Source: Anaerolineae bacterium
GTDB taxonomy: Bacteria > Chloroflexota > Anaerolineae > Anaerolineales > E44-bin32
Direction: 5' to 3'
DNA: 64,000 nucleotides
Assembly: GCA_011174825.1 (NCBI GenBank)
Contig: DUEZ01000062.1
Location: forward strand, 62,001-126,000
Below the pieces are notes generated by a model. It worked only from the letters and a program-made list of their open reading frames with translations, did no database searches and had not been told where the DNA came from. The translations under genes and the position numbers were made by a program. Of the stretch, positions 46,664 to 55,821 are shown piece after piece. Position 1 is the first letter of the stretch. The number at the start of each line of letters is the position of its first letter.

Positions 46664-47317
46664 ATGCAGATAGTGACAGTAGTTGCTGCTTTGGTTGGAG
46701 CTTACCTACTTGGTTCAATCCCAGTTGGTTTATTAATCGTGAGGTTGGTTCGGGGCCGAGATATCCGCTATTGGTTCAGCGGTAGAACTGGCGGCACAAA
46801 TGTGATGCGAATGGCTGGTTTTTGGTCCGGTTTATTCACGACGTTAACTGATGTAGGGAAAGGCTTTTTAGCCGTGTGGCTGGGTCGCTCGCTGATAGAA
46901 GGATCTGTGTGGGTTGTGATCGCCGCAGGCTTGTTGGCAATCGTGGGGCACAACTACTCGATCTTTCTTGTTCAGTTTAAAGAAGGCCGGCTTCATTTCC
47001 ATGGAGGAGCAGGAGGTGCCACGACGACCGGTGCTTCAATGGGGCTTTGGCTGCCTTCAGTATTAATCATTACCCCGATTGCTTTTATCTTTGCCTACGG
47101 TGTTGGGTACGCTTCCCTAGCGACCATAAGCATTGCTCTGACAGCAACCCTGATTTTTCTTTGGCGGGCTATTGCGCAAGTGGGACCGTGGGCTTATGTT
47201 GTTTTTGGTGTTCTCGCGGAGGGTTTATTGCTGTGGGCCCTTCGTCCGAACATCGGCCGATTGTTGCGGGGGGAGGAGCGACTCATCGGCTGGCGAGCTC
47301 GACGGGGTGGTCGCTAA
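46664..47317 (+). CDS. plsY: Glycerol-3-phosphate acyltransferase PlsY
   Basis: A 217-residue membrane acyltransferase that makes lysophosphatidate from acyl-phosphate. The three PlsY motifs are present in altered form: SIPVG near residue 18, SGRTGGTNVMRMAG (usual SGNxGATNxxR), and GHNYSIFLVQFKEGR followed by GGAGGATTTG. Five membrane segments are seen. The second motif carries R-T-G in place of N-x-G, a mild deviation. A good ribosome site (GAGGAGAAATAA) lies upstream. Confidence 0.88.
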   Translation: MQIVTVVAALVGAYLLGSIPVGLLIVRLVRGRDIRYWFSGRTGGTNVMRMAGFWSGLFTTLTDVGKGFLAVWLGRSLIEGSVWVVIAAGLLAIVGHNYSIFLVQFKEGRLHFHGGAGGATTTGASMGLWLPSVLIITPIAFIFAYGVGYASLATISIALTATLIFLWRAIAQVGPWAYVVFGVLAEGLLLWALRPNIGRLLRGEERLIGWRARRGGR

Positions 47318-47392
47318 AAGTCTCTTTATCTATTCGTTTATCACCTCCAACTCAGATAATAATATTCTTCTTGGAAAGGCGTATCTCACGAG

Positions 47393-48208
47393 TTAAGCCA
47401 ACATGAGGACGGCCGTTAGACCGATAACACCGACGATGATGAATTCAATAATCCTGATTCTCCCAAGCATGCCTTCCTCGTGAGCCAGTGCCAAACCATT
47501 CCCTAAATAGACGACAAGACCCAATATTAACGCTCCTCTCAGTGGTGGCAATGGCCAATAGTGAAGACCCCACGAGATCTGAGCCGTAATAGCACTGATG
47601 AGAAGACTGTAGCGGACTGCCGACGCCTTTATCCTCGCTAAACGTAGCAATCGCCAGGCGACCGCTCCACAGGCACAAAATGTAAGGGGGATGGCAAACG
47701 CGGCTCGGAGCCCAGTCGCACGAATAGCGAACAGTGCGCCGATTAAGAGCAGATAGGCTAAAGCGGTGAGTCCAACAGCCGCGGTGTCATGGCGAGGATC
47801 CTCAGCGTCCAAGACGATGAACTCCGATACCAGAACAGCGACCAACAGCGTAGCTGTTAGGATGAGGCCTATCCAAAGAGCAGGACCCTCTGGGATACGG
47901 GTAAGGATCACTCCTGTTCCAAGCGCAGCCAACCCAGGGATTACCCAGTGTTCGGGTCTTGTACTTCCATTTTTCACGGCTGGGTGTGAGCGGATAAGCC
48001 AATCTGAGCCTGCTGCTGCCAAGAAAGCCGCAATGGTGAGCATGACGAAGCTGGCATTGAGCTCGAGACGGATAAGCAAACCAAGAAAGGAAAACTCGGT
48101 CTCAAAAGAGGGAAGAGTGACGATCCGTATGAGCGTGTATGTTAGCAGCAGAAGCGCTGTGAGAGTGCTTACACGATCACGATCGGGTTGAGGGAGATCC
48201 AGATCCAC
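47393..48208 (-). CDS. Conserved polytopic membrane protein, function unknown
   Basis: A 271-residue protein with about eight hydrophobic helices and no recognised motif. The pattern of short Arg-rich loops between helices is like Chloroflexota-specific membrane proteins of unknown function (possibly DUF5656-like, not verified). It is convergent with plsY and divergent from the prepilin peptidase region. No clear operon partner. Confidence 0.65.
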   Translation of the reverse strand: MDLDLPQPDRDRVSTLTALLLLTYTLIRIVTLPSFETEFSFLGLLIRLELNASFVMLTIAAFLAAAGSDWLIRSHPAVKNGSTRPEHWVIPGLAALGTGVILTRIPEGPALWIGLILTATLLVAVLVSEFIVLDAEDPRHDTAAVGLTALAYLLLIGALFAIRATGLRAAFAIPLTFCACGAVAWRLLRLARIKASAVRYSLLISAITAQISWGLHYWPLPPLRGALILGLVVYLGNGLALAHEEGMLGRIRIIEFIIVGVIGLTAVLMLA

Positions 48209-48284
48209 ATCAGCATTCTAGCATCAGCCGAATGACGTGTCTAATCATTGGTCCTAATCTTCGGGCGTTTAGCTTCGACGGACA

Positions 48285-48467
48285 AACATACCTGCTGGCT
48301 ACGTGGATGTGAAATCCTCTTTACAGAGAGATGGTGTCCAACGCTGTGTAGCTGAGAATCGGATCAAGCCCGCATGGTGAGCTTGACGAACCCCTACCGG
48401 ATCGTCAGCCGATCACGCTGGGCACCTAATCCGCAACTACTCCATACCTTTGTGGATCGGTTTTTTT
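48285..48467 (+). ncRNA. Candidate structured leader or small RNA with U-run end
   Basis: In the 330-bp gap before the prepilin peptidase gene, CCGATC (48409-48414) can pair with GATCGG (48455-48460), which is followed by seven Ts (48461-48467), a terminator-like end. The same CCGATC can instead pair with GATCG at 48400-48404, so two exclusive folds are possible. A hairpin TCAAGC/GCTTGA lies at about 48364-48386. I do not recognise a known riboswitch. It may be an attenuator-like leader or a free RNA. Confidence 0.3.
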
Positions 48468-48540
48468 AGTATACCCATGCATGATATCGCAAAGGTTTTG
48501 TATGCTCTATTTCTGATCTGGGACAGTATAATGGGGTGTC

Positions 48541-49410
48541 GTGGAAATCCTTGTATCTCTATTGGGATTAGGGGTTGGTGGTTTGGTCAACGCGCTGGCA
48601 GACAGCCTCCCGACATCCCGAAAATTCGAAAAACCTCGTTGTCCCGCGTGTACTGCCCCTCGGCCTTTATCGTCGTGGCTAGGAGTTGTAGCGCTTCTTT
48701 CGAATAATTGGCGCTGCCCCTATTGCGATACGCCGCGGCTTTGGCGCACTCCATTGATTGAAATCGTGATGATGGCTGGTTCACTTTGGCTTTTTTCCAC
48801 AGATCCGCACCGCACCTTTTTTTGGCCTGGGTTTCTTATACTCTCAATATTCCTCTTAATAACGATCATCGATATTGAACATCGCCTGATCCTGCATGTC
48901 GTTACGGGGCCATCCGCCCTACTTATCGGGCTACTCGGTGTTTTAGATCCAGAACGCGGGTTTCAAAAAACCTCCGTAGGTGGCGTTGTAGGATTTGGCG
49001 TGGTTCTCGGTCTCTATCTCTTAGGAGGGGTGTTCGCTCGGCTTATTGCGAGGTTGCGTGGCCAGGTTTTAGATGAGGTAGCTTTTGGTTTTGGCGACGT
49101 GACCTTGGCGGGAGTGCTTGGGTTAAGTGTGGGTTATCCGGGCATACTCTTAGCGCTTTTTCTTGGCATCTTGGCGGCGGGGGAGTACAGCCTGGTGCAT
49201 ATCCTCTTTATGCTTAGCCGCCGTATGTATAAAGCTTTCGTTCCAATACCATACGGACCCTTCCTAATACTGGGCGCTTCAATCGTTTACTTCGGTGGGA
49301 GACCACTGGTCGATAGGATTTTTCCCTTTGGTCCCCTTTGGTTTTTCATTTTGTTGGTCGCTACTTTCGCGGTGATCTATGTTTGGGAACGGCAGAGAGA
49401 GACCAATTGA
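48541..49410 (+). CDS. Prepilin peptidase (A24 family)
   Basis: A 289-residue bifunctional-type prepilin peptidase. Four cysteines (CPAC at 34-37 and CPYC at 59-62) form the cytoplasmic zinc motif. The two catalytic aspartates are Asp111 (IIDIEHR) and Asp186 (GFGDV). There are seven or eight membrane helices. It removes leader peptides of type IV pilins or Flp/Tad pseudopilins. The start is GTG. The downstream TadE-like proteins carry G-x4-E-F leaders suited to this enzyme. Confidence 0.93.
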   Translation: MEILVSLLGLGVGGLVNALADSLPTSRKFEKPRCPACTAPRPLSSWLGVVALLSNNWRCPYCDTPRLWRTPLIEIVMMAGSLWLFSTDPHRTFFWPGFLILSIFLLITIIDIEHRLILHVVTGPSALLIGLLGVLDPERGFQKTSVGGVVGFGVVLGLYLLGGVFARLIARLRGQVLDEVAFGFGDVTLAGVLGLSVGYPGILLALFLGILAAGEYSLVHILFMLSRRMYKAFVPIPYGPFLILGASIVYFGGRPLVDRIFPFGPLWFFILLVATFAVIYVWERQRETN

Positions 49411-49435
49411 GCAGGAGCTTATTTGATACGTGATT

Positions 49436-49546
49436 CCACTGAAAAAAGTTAAACTGCGAGAAGGGAATCGGTGAATTTAGTGGTAAGGGTTGCGACCCCA
49501 CCACCACATCTACCTTTCACTTCTCCTAGAGGGTATTTTTTCAGTG
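49436..49546. repeat. ~110 bp folded element, CACTGAAAA family (copy 2, inverted)
   Basis: Starts CCACTGAAAAAAG and ends TTTTTTCAGTG. The centre GTGGTAAGGGT-TGCG-ACCCC-ACCAC folds into a hairpin. Relative to copies at 38881 and 53435 it is reversed. It accounts for most of the 260-bp gap before the first TadE-like gene. Confidence 0.65.
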
Positions 49547-49671
49547 CACTCAACAAATTTGTTCCATTTTTGTTACAGAAACGTTTCCTTAACGCGACAA
49601 TATGGCCTCTTGGTCCATCGGTACTACCATCTTCATCTCATCACTGTCTATATAATGTAGGGGAGATTTGA

Positions 49672-50352
49672 GTGAACCCCCGATCTCGTCCCGAGAATTG
49701 GGTCGAAGAGATAGAGGATTCTATGAGTGAAGGCGCGCAGAAAAAGAAGGGGAAAAGAAAAAAATCGTTCGGTCAAAGTCTGGTTGAGTTCACCGTTTTG
49801 TTGCCCATCTTACTCATGATGCTCTCAGGGTTGATTGAGTTTGGATTTTTGCTCAACTACTATCTTGACCTGGTTGATGCAGCAAGGGAGGCAGCCCGCT
49901 TCGCGGCGGACGACGATCCGCTTATCCGAGGTGGACCTTTTGATGGTGAAACCGACGATACTTTCTATCAACTCGCTCAGGATATGACGCTCGACTCGAT
50001 CAACATCGGCTCGGGTGGACAGATCTCGCTCGATACCGTCAATAACGATGACATTGTGATCTCTACATTTTCGGTCATGAACGGTATCGTGGACCGTCGT
50101 TTTCCCGATGGCGCACCAATGGGATTATCTTATGCAGGTAATCAAAGCTCCAAATTCACCGAGGCGATGGTCAACAGCATGCTCAATCCTGCCGCACCGA
50201 ACGCAGGTATTGTCTTAGTCGAGATCTTTTTCGAATACCATATGATTCTTGGGCTTCCTTGGATCCAAATGTTCGTACCTGATCCGATCATGCTCCATGC
50301 CTATAGCATGATGCCGAATTCTGCGGTTGAGCCAACGCCAACCCCACCATGA
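49672..50352 (+). CDS. TadE-like pseudopilin
   Basis: A 226-residue protein. After a basic N-terminus, the segment FGQSLVEFTVLLPILLMMLSGLIEFGF (about residues 34-60) is a TadE-type leader and membrane helix, with Glu at +5 after the expected Gly cleavage site. The rest is a mostly extracellular domain ending in PTPTPP. It starts with GTG after GGGGAG. It overlaps the TadG-like gene by ATGA if that gene uses its upstream ATG. Expected role: minor subunit of a Tad/Flp pilus, but no TadA ATPase or TadB/C is in the window. Confidence 0.82.
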   Translation: MNPRSRPENWVEEIEDSMSEGAQKKKGKRKKSFGQSLVEFTVLLPILLMMLSGLIEFGFLLNYYLDLVDAAREAARFAADDDPLIRGGPFDGETDDTFYQLAQDMTLDSINIGSGGQISLDTVNNDDIVISTFSVMNGIVDRRFPDGAPMGLSYAGNQSSKFTEAMVNSMLNPAAPNAGIVLVEIFFEYHMILGLPWIQMFVPDPIMLHAYSMMPNSAVEPTPTPP

Positions 50353-50360
50353 GGGTTCAT

Positions 50361-51971
50361 ATGAAAGAAAAACGGTTTCAACGTGGACAAGCGATGGTCC
50401 TCATGGCCTTGGCCTTCATCGGTCTGGCCGGCTTTATAGGATTAGCGGTCGATGTTGGGATTCTTTTCATCCAGATCGGCCACCTGCGACGGGCGGTGGA
50501 CGCTGCCTCATTGGCAGCGGCTAACCAATTCCGCGAAGGACGCACGATCGCTCAAATCGATGCTTCATCGGATGAGTTTGTCAATCTCAATAGTCTCAAT
50601 CCGGCCGCTGCTGATGTGTTTATCTGTGATTTTGCAAGCGCTTCTTCTGACTATCATGATGCGAGCCTCTGCCCTTGCGATAACGCCAATCCCAACCCTA
50701 TCTATCACTGCCCATGCACACTAGATCCTCCCTCACTTTGCCAAGGTTCAGGTATTCCACCACGCAAGTACGTCAAAGTCGAGGCTTCGATGCCGGTCGA
50801 ATGGACCTTCCTGCAGATCGTTGGTTGGAATGCGATCAATATCACCGCAGACGCGATCTCCGAGGCAGCTTCGGTTGATCTGGTTCTTTCGATCGACACT
50901 TCTCCCTCCATGGCATACGATGCTGCCTGTGATGACGCCGATGACGACGATGGAGATCTGGTGGATGACGATTGCGACGAGGCCCAATTCCAATGGCCGG
51001 GGTGGGATTCGGATCCCCCTGCGGATCCTCCCGTGGGATGGGATGTCCCGGATAGCTTCTACCGAGATCCCTACTTTTGCAATCGGGATACCGATCTTGG
51101 AACCCCTGGTGTCCAATCCAACTGTCACCCGTTTGAGGAAGTTCGTGCGGCATCATTGGCATTGGTGGACCGGTTGTATTTCCCCTATGACCGAATGGCG
51201 ATCGTGACCTTCGATCGTAATGCGATCGTCCATCAAAATCTAACCTCGGTGAAGGCAGATATTGACAATGTGCTCGAGAATCTTACGATCTCAAGATCGC
51301 CCACGATCGGTGGCCCGGAATGTCCCGATTATCCGCCTGATCCTCGAGGTTGTACTTCTACAAATACCGCGGATGGTCTCATTGGGGCGGGTGACGAGTT
51401 CGGGTTGTCTCCTCGCTCGGAAGCAGTATGGATCGTGATCCTCCTTTCGGACGGCGGAGCCAATGCCGCTACAGGCGGAGGGGGTGCTTGGGTCTGTCCC
51501 GGAGGACCAACCGGTGACGATCCAACCTGGGCTGCCCCGTTCTGCCGTGATGCTGATTTTGAGAGTGGGAATGGGGCCTTTGGATATGACGCTGAGGATG
51601 CTGCCGTCGATGCGGCGCTTTTCGTCGGCTGTCCAGATGCCCTTTCACCTCAACCCGCTGGTTGCCCGGCTCCCGGTCAAGCTGCGGTGATCTTCACCAT
51701 TGGTCTAGGGGACTTAGTGATTGACAACCCGGGGTGCAACATGACTGCCTATCCTGGAGGATGTGAAGCGGATCAAGGCGAGAAGCTTCTGCGCTATATC
51801 GCAGGAGTGGGTGACGACGGTGATCCCGAAACACCTCCAGCCTTTGAGCCATGTTTTGGTATCGCGACCGGTGAAAACTGCGGTAATTATTATTTTGCCC
51901 CGGTCGGAGCCGATCTCTTAGAGGTCTTTGAGGCGATCGCTGCCCGCATCTTTACCCGTATTACACATTAG
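50361..51971 (+). CDS. TadG-like protein with VWA domain
   Basis: About 536 residues. The N-terminus RGQAMVLMALAFIGLAGFIGLAVDVG is a TadG/TadE-type helix but lacks Glu at +5. The VWA domain has the MIDAS motif DTSPS near residues 179-183, a later T in the CTSTNTADGL region, and DGGAN. An Asp-rich insert just after MIDAS (CDDADDDDGDLVDDDC) resembles calcium-binding thrombospondin type 3 repeats. Many Cys residues suggest disulfides outside the cell. The start at 50361 has GAGGG 5 nt upstream; ATG at 50349 overlapping the previous stop is an alternative. It is likely a surface adhesive or pilus-associated protein. Confidence 0.82.
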   Translation: MKEKRFQRGQAMVLMALAFIGLAGFIGLAVDVGILFIQIGHLRRAVDAASLAAANQFREGRTIAQIDASSDEFVNLNSLNPAAADVFICDFASASSDYHDASLCPCDNANPNPIYHCPCTLDPPSLCQGSGIPPRKYVKVEASMPVEWTFLQIVGWNAINITADAISEAASVDLVLSIDTSPSMAYDAACDDADDDDGDLVDDDCDEAQFQWPGWDSDPPADPPVGWDVPDSFYRDPYFCNRDTDLGTPGVQSNCHPFEEVRAASLALVDRLYFPYDRMAIVTFDRNAIVHQNLTSVKADIDNVLENLTISRSPTIGGPECPDYPPDPRGCTSTNTADGLIGAGDEFGLSPRSEAVWIVILLSDGGANAATGGGGAWVCPGGPTGDDPTWAAPFCRDADFESGNGAFGYDAEDAAVDAALFVGCPDALSPQPAGCPAPGQAAVIFTIGLGDLVIDNPGCNMTAYPGGCEADQGEKLLRYIAGVGDDGDPETPPAFEPCFGIATGENCGNYYFAPVGADLLEVFEAIAARIFTRITH

Positions 51972-51987
51972 AAAAGGATCGTTTCCC

Positions 51988-53334
51988 ATGACAATCTTGC
52001 CAGCCAGCCGTTCCACCCTCGGTCGTCGCAAGCGTTTCCGTGGTCAGGGTTTAGTAGAATTTGCCCTCATCCTGCCAGTGATGCTGGTTGTTATCTTCGT
52101 GATCATCGAGCTGGCTCGGGTGCTGCATGCATGGCTGGCGGTTGAGAACGGTGCCCGCTTTGGCGTTCGCTACGCTGTAACGGGCGAATTTGATGAAGCC
52201 TACTGTCTTATTTATGGAAATCCGGATGGACAGTGCTGGACACGAGATGAGGAAGATGGCGCACGGATTCCCTCCATTAAAGACACAGCACGCGCAGGTT
52301 CTGTCGCCATTCTTCGTGATGAGACCCTCCTCCCCGGACAACCACGGTTTTACAAGATAACCGTCTGTTCAAATAAGCCAGGCGTAGTCTACTTTCCACC
52401 CGACTCAGATACAAGCACACCCGCTGAGTGCCAGCCGACGGAAGATCCCGGTGGACCTGGTGACCGGGTTTCTGTGACCGTCGATTTCGATCACCCGTTG
52501 ATCGTACCGATCATCAGTTCGTGGTGGCCGAAATTGCACTTAACCGCGAAAAGGGAGGGGATCGTCGAACAATTCCGCGTGGCCCGGGTGGTCGGTCTTC
52601 CTGCAACGATCTCCTTGCCCTCATTCACCCCTAGCGATACCCTCCCACCGACCGAAACCTCCACCTCGACAATCACCTTAACTCCAACAGAGACGAGAAC
52701 AGAGACGGGCACTGCAACCATCACTCGCACACCGACGTTGACTCCCACACCGGATTGCAGCAACATCTACATTTCCAGTATGTGGATCAGTGGGGATGAT
52801 GAGGTGAGGGCTAGGGTAGTCAACAACAATGCTGCGGATGCCTACTTGTATTGGACCCGACTCCGTTGGGATGACCTTCCCTATGGTTATGTGGACTGGT
52901 TCAGATTCCCAGATCAGTATTATGATGGCAACGATTCAAGTTCACCAACCACTGTAGCTGACACTTGGGTCTGGCTCGGTGGAGAAAGCAATGAAACATG
53001 GAGGGCTGATTTTGACGGTGAGCCCCCCGAGGGGATCTACGGCTCATTCACATTAACCTTAAGGCTTGAATATCCAGGTTGGGGCACCTGTGAGATCTCC
53101 CGGAGTATCTGGAGAGCGCGACCGCCAACACCAACGCCAACACGAACGGCGACATGGGGGCCTTCTCCAACACGTACAAGAACATTGACGCCGCGTCCGA
53201 GCAGGACCCCAACGCGGACCGCTACTTGGGGACCTTCACCCACGCGCACCAAGACTCACACGATAGGACCGACCAGAACACGAACGCCTACAGACGAAGA
53301 TGTAACAAATACTCCAGAATGTTTGGACTGTTGA
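51988..53334 (+). CDS. TadE-like protein with stalk and one copy of an unrecognised repeat domain
   Basis: 448 residues. RFRGQGLVEFALILPVMLVVIFVIIELA (17-44) is a TadE leader/helix with Glu at +5. Residues 45-205 form a conserved extracellular region shared almost entirely with the protein at 57395. A Thr/Pro stalk (212-256) leads to one domain of about 120 residues starting DCSNIYISS and ending WGTCEIS (257-371), then a second Thr/Pro/Arg stalk and the terminal tail TPECLDC. The domain has paired Cys and many aromatic residues and looks all-beta. I do not recognise it. The gene follows the TadG-like gene by 16 bp and ends with a strong hairpin. Confidence 0.8.
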   Translation: MTILPASRSTLGRRKRFRGQGLVEFALILPVMLVVIFVIIELARVLHAWLAVENGARFGVRYAVTGEFDEAYCLIYGNPDGQCWTRDEEDGARIPSIKDTARAGSVAILRDETLLPGQPRFYKITVCSNKPGVVYFPPDSDTSTPAECQPTEDPGGPGDRVSVTVDFDHPLIVPIISSWWPKLHLTAKREGIVEQFRVARVVGLPATISLPSFTPSDTLPPTETSTSTITLTPTETRTETGTATITRTPTLTPTPDCSNIYISSMWISGDDEVRARVVNNNAADAYLYWTRLRWDDLPYGYVDWFRFPDQYYDGNDSSSPTTVADTWVWLGGESNETWRADFDGEPPEGIYGSFTLTLRLEYPGWGTCEISRSIWRARPPTPTPTRTATWGPSPTRTRTLTPRPSRTPTRTATWGPSPTRTKTHTIGPTRTRTPTDEDVTNTPECLDC

Positions 53335-53357
53335 GTGCTTTCAGGAAGCTCAATCTT

Positions 53358-53381
53358 GCGGCCCCGCATCAGCGGGGCCGC
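53358..53381 (+). terminator. Hairpin after the TadE-like gene
   Basis: A perfect 10-bp GC-rich stem GCGGCCCCGC (53358-53367) and GCGGGGCCGC (53372-53381) with loop ATCA, 24 bp past the stop. There is no long U-run. Confidence 0.65.
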
Positions 53382-53434
53382 AGTGTGTCCTCGGTTATCT
53401 TGCCCCTTCCTCGTGTGTAACATACAATGAATGA

Positions 53435-53536
53435 ACTGAAAAATCTCCCGCGAGGAGCAGGGAGGGGTATGTGTGGGGGTGTTGGCACCGCCCACACATA
53501 CCGATCCACCTCTCGCAGTTGATCTTTTTTCAGTGG
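53435..53536. repeat. ~100 bp folded element, CACTGAAAA family (copy 3)
   Basis: Begins ACTGAAAAATCTCCC and ends CTCTCGCAGTTGATCTTTTTTCAGTGG. The core GGTATGTGTGGG pairs with CCCACACATACC (12 bp) and continues inside with GGTG/CACC. It sits immediately before the histidine kinase start at 53552. The hairpin bases differ from copy 1 in a compensated way. Confidence 0.68.
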
Positions 53537-53551
53537 ATTAATGCAATCGAA

Positions 53552-55732
53552 ATGATGGAAACGATCGATCATTTGAGGCGACGTCTGGTCAAGGGCGGTC
53601 CGATCTATATAACGCTGGCAGCGTTCCTCTATCTGTTTTTGTTGATCATCGCCCGCTCATCTCCCATTCTAGGTCCAATTGCTGCGTTATTAATCTTTGC
53701 TGCCCGAGCCGTGGCAGCGCTCATTTCTGGATCGGCCGTTCAAGACATAAAACTACCCGATGAACGTAAATCTTGGCGCTATCTGTACATTTCACTAACA
53801 TTGTGGGTTTCCGCAGACGCGATCGAGAGTGTATCCTGGGTGGTGAGGGGCACGCCAATACCCACGCCATCTGTGGGAGATCTACTCCGTTTTGCTGGCT
53901 ATCTCGCGGCGCTAACATCCTTTATTACTTATCCCGTTTCGCCTCCAGAGCGTTTTGGCCGCTTTCGTGATTTGATTGATCAAATCATCCTCGGCCTAGC
54001 GGCGCTCGCTCTTTCCTGGCTGGTTTTCATTAGTCCGATTCTCAATATCGGTTTGGGAAATCCGGCTCAGATTATTTGGTCGACCATCTTCCCGGTTTTT
54101 GATTCGGTGTTGCTCGTCTTGCTGATGCGACTCATCCTTCTCGCCAATCACCCTCAAAAGAGAGGATCCTTCTGGTCAATCGGCTTTGCTTTTTTATTGG
54201 TCGCTGTCAGTGACCTTGCGGATGGCTACCGCATCCTACAGGGCGGCGCAGTTGGCGTGGGTTTGATTGAGGGGGGGTGGTTAGCGAGCAACATCTTTCT
54301 TGCATTCGCATCGCATCTCATTGTCAGAGTGACAGTCAGCGATGATGATCATGAGCGCGGCAGAGGACACCAGAGGTTGTCGGCAAGACTTGAACCGTTG
54401 CTTCCGATCGCTTTTACCTATGCGGTTGTTGGTCTCACTGCAGTTGATTGGTGGTTATCAGGCGAGGTTGATTGGATCGCAATTGGCGCGTCGGTCATCT
54501 TGAGTTTGTTGCTCGTCGGGCGTCAAGGTATCATCGCTGGGCATTTCGAAATGCGTCAATATGCAACGATGGTCAATTCCTCTGCCGATTATGCTTTTAT
54601 CTGCCAAGAGGACGGAAGGATCCTTTTCACGAATCCGTCCCTCAATCAAATCCTTGGACCAGAAGATGACCCAGGGAAACATGTTAATTTTGATCGCTTT
54701 GCGATTATTGAAGATGGCGTAACGGATGTTATCCATCAAGCTTTGGTTGATGGTTGGAGAGGAGAGATCACTTTTCAGCGACTGGATGGAACCCAATTTC
54801 CGGTGTTGCTGTTTCTTGTGCCCGTCGAGGACGCGCGGGGCTCACGCAAGTTGTTGGCTGGAACGGCTCATGATTTAACCACCATCCGTGAGCGCGAGAA
54901 CGAATTGCGAACCGCACTCGACGAGGTCGCTGCTGCAAGAGCTGACCTAGAAACGCTAAATGTGGAGCTCGAAGAAAAGGTCCAAGTTCGAACCAGCGAA
55001 CTGGAGAACACTGTAGCCGAGCTTGAAAATTTACTCGAAGAACTAAAGGTGCTCGATCGGATGAAAAGTGAATTTGTCGCACTTGTTTCACATGAGTTGC
55101 GCGCACCTTTAACCAACATACAGAGCGGCATAGAATTAATCCTTCATAAGGATAAAGATGTGACATCCTCCGTACGTGAAGCCTTGTATTTAGTACAAGC
55201 GGAGACACAAAGGTTATCGCGATTTGTCGAGACTATCCTTGATCTGTCTTCACTGGAAGCCGGAAGATTTCCACTCCAGCTTACCGAATTGGCGGTAGAG
55301 GTCATCGCAACGAAGGTCAATAATTGGTTTACAGAGACCGGATACAGTGAAAGGTTGAATCTCCAATTCCCAAAAGATCTGCCTGCGGCGATCGCTGATG
55401 AGCATGCCTTAGAGAGCATTTTTTTTCACTTGATCGACAACGCAATAAAGTATGCCCCGGAGGGGGAGATTGAAGTGGAAGGGTGGGCTGAAGCGGGCAA
55501 GGTTCTCGTGGCAGTGGCTGACTCTGGACCTGGAATACACCCTGATGAACGGGAGCTTATCTTTGAGATGTTCCATCGAGGCGATACCAGCGATTCAAGA
55601 GAGGTGTACGGGTACGGATTGGGTTTACCGATGGTGCAACGCCTGCTCGAGATCATGGATGGAGGTATCCGTATTGAAGAAAGCCCAACGGGTGGCGCAC
55701 GGCTTGTATTCTGGCTACCTCAAGCTGGTTGA
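53552..55732 (+). CDS. Membrane sensor histidine kinase with PAS domain
   Basis: 726 residues from the ATG at 53552. The N-terminal ~310 residues contain eight or nine hydrophobic segments of no recognised sensor family. A PAS-like domain follows (ATMVNSSADYAFICQEDGRILFTNPSLNQIL), then a coiled coil (AARADLETLNVELEEKVQVRTSELENTVAELENLLEEL region). The HisKA domain has phospho-His514 in LVSHELRAPL, and the HATPase has DNAIKYAPEG, DSGPGIHPDE and GYGLGLPMVQRLLE. The response regulator gene follows within 90 bp, so they likely form a two-component pair. An upstream in-frame start would run into the repeat element. Confidence 0.88.
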   Translation: MMETIDHLRRRLVKGGPIYITLAAFLYLFLLIIARSSPILGPIAALLIFAARAVAALISGSAVQDIKLPDERKSWRYLYISLTLWVSADAIESVSWVVRGTPIPTPSVGDLLRFAGYLAALTSFITYPVSPPERFGRFRDLIDQIILGLAALALSWLVFISPILNIGLGNPAQIIWSTIFPVFDSVLLVLLMRLILLANHPQKRGSFWSIGFAFLLVAVSDLADGYRILQGGAVGVGLIEGGWLASNIFLAFASHLIVRVTVSDDDHERGRGHQRLSARLEPLLPIAFTYAVVGLTAVDWWLSGEVDWIAIGASVILSLLLVGRQGIIAGHFEMRQYATMVNSSADYAFICQEDGRILFTNPSLNQILGPEDDPGKHVNFDRFAIIEDGVTDVIHQALVDGWRGEITFQRLDGTQFPVLLFLVPVEDARGSRKLLAGTAHDLTTIRERENELRTALDEVAAARADLETLNVELEEKVQVRTSELENTVAELENLLEELKVLDRMKSEFVALVSHELRAPLTNIQSGIELILHKDKDVTSSVREALYLVQAETQRLSRFVETILDLSSLEAGRFPLQLTELAVEVIATKVNNWFTETGYSERLNLQFPKDLPAAIADEHALESIFFHLIDNAIKYAPEGEIEVEGWAEAGKVLVAVADSGPGIHPDERELIFEMFHRGDTSDSREVYGYGLGLPMVQRLLEIMDGGIRIEESPTGGARLVFWLPQAG

Positions 55733-55821
55733 TTTCACGACGTATTAGACTGTCACTGAAGGCGCAAGGATAGATCACAACAGATAAACCTACGTAGATC
55801 GACACTTTGTGGAGGGAAACC

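Noticed and set aside
48285-48470. Known riboswitch (TPP, c-di-GMP, T-box) upstream of the prepilin peptidase
   Set aside because: A CTGAGA-like string is present, but the other conserved TPP segments are not; GEMM and T-box consensus strings are also absent.
49471-49671. Small ORF (66 codons) before the TadE-like gene
   Set aside because: It lies mostly in the folded repeat element; similar translations appear in another copy of the element, so it is a repeat shadow.
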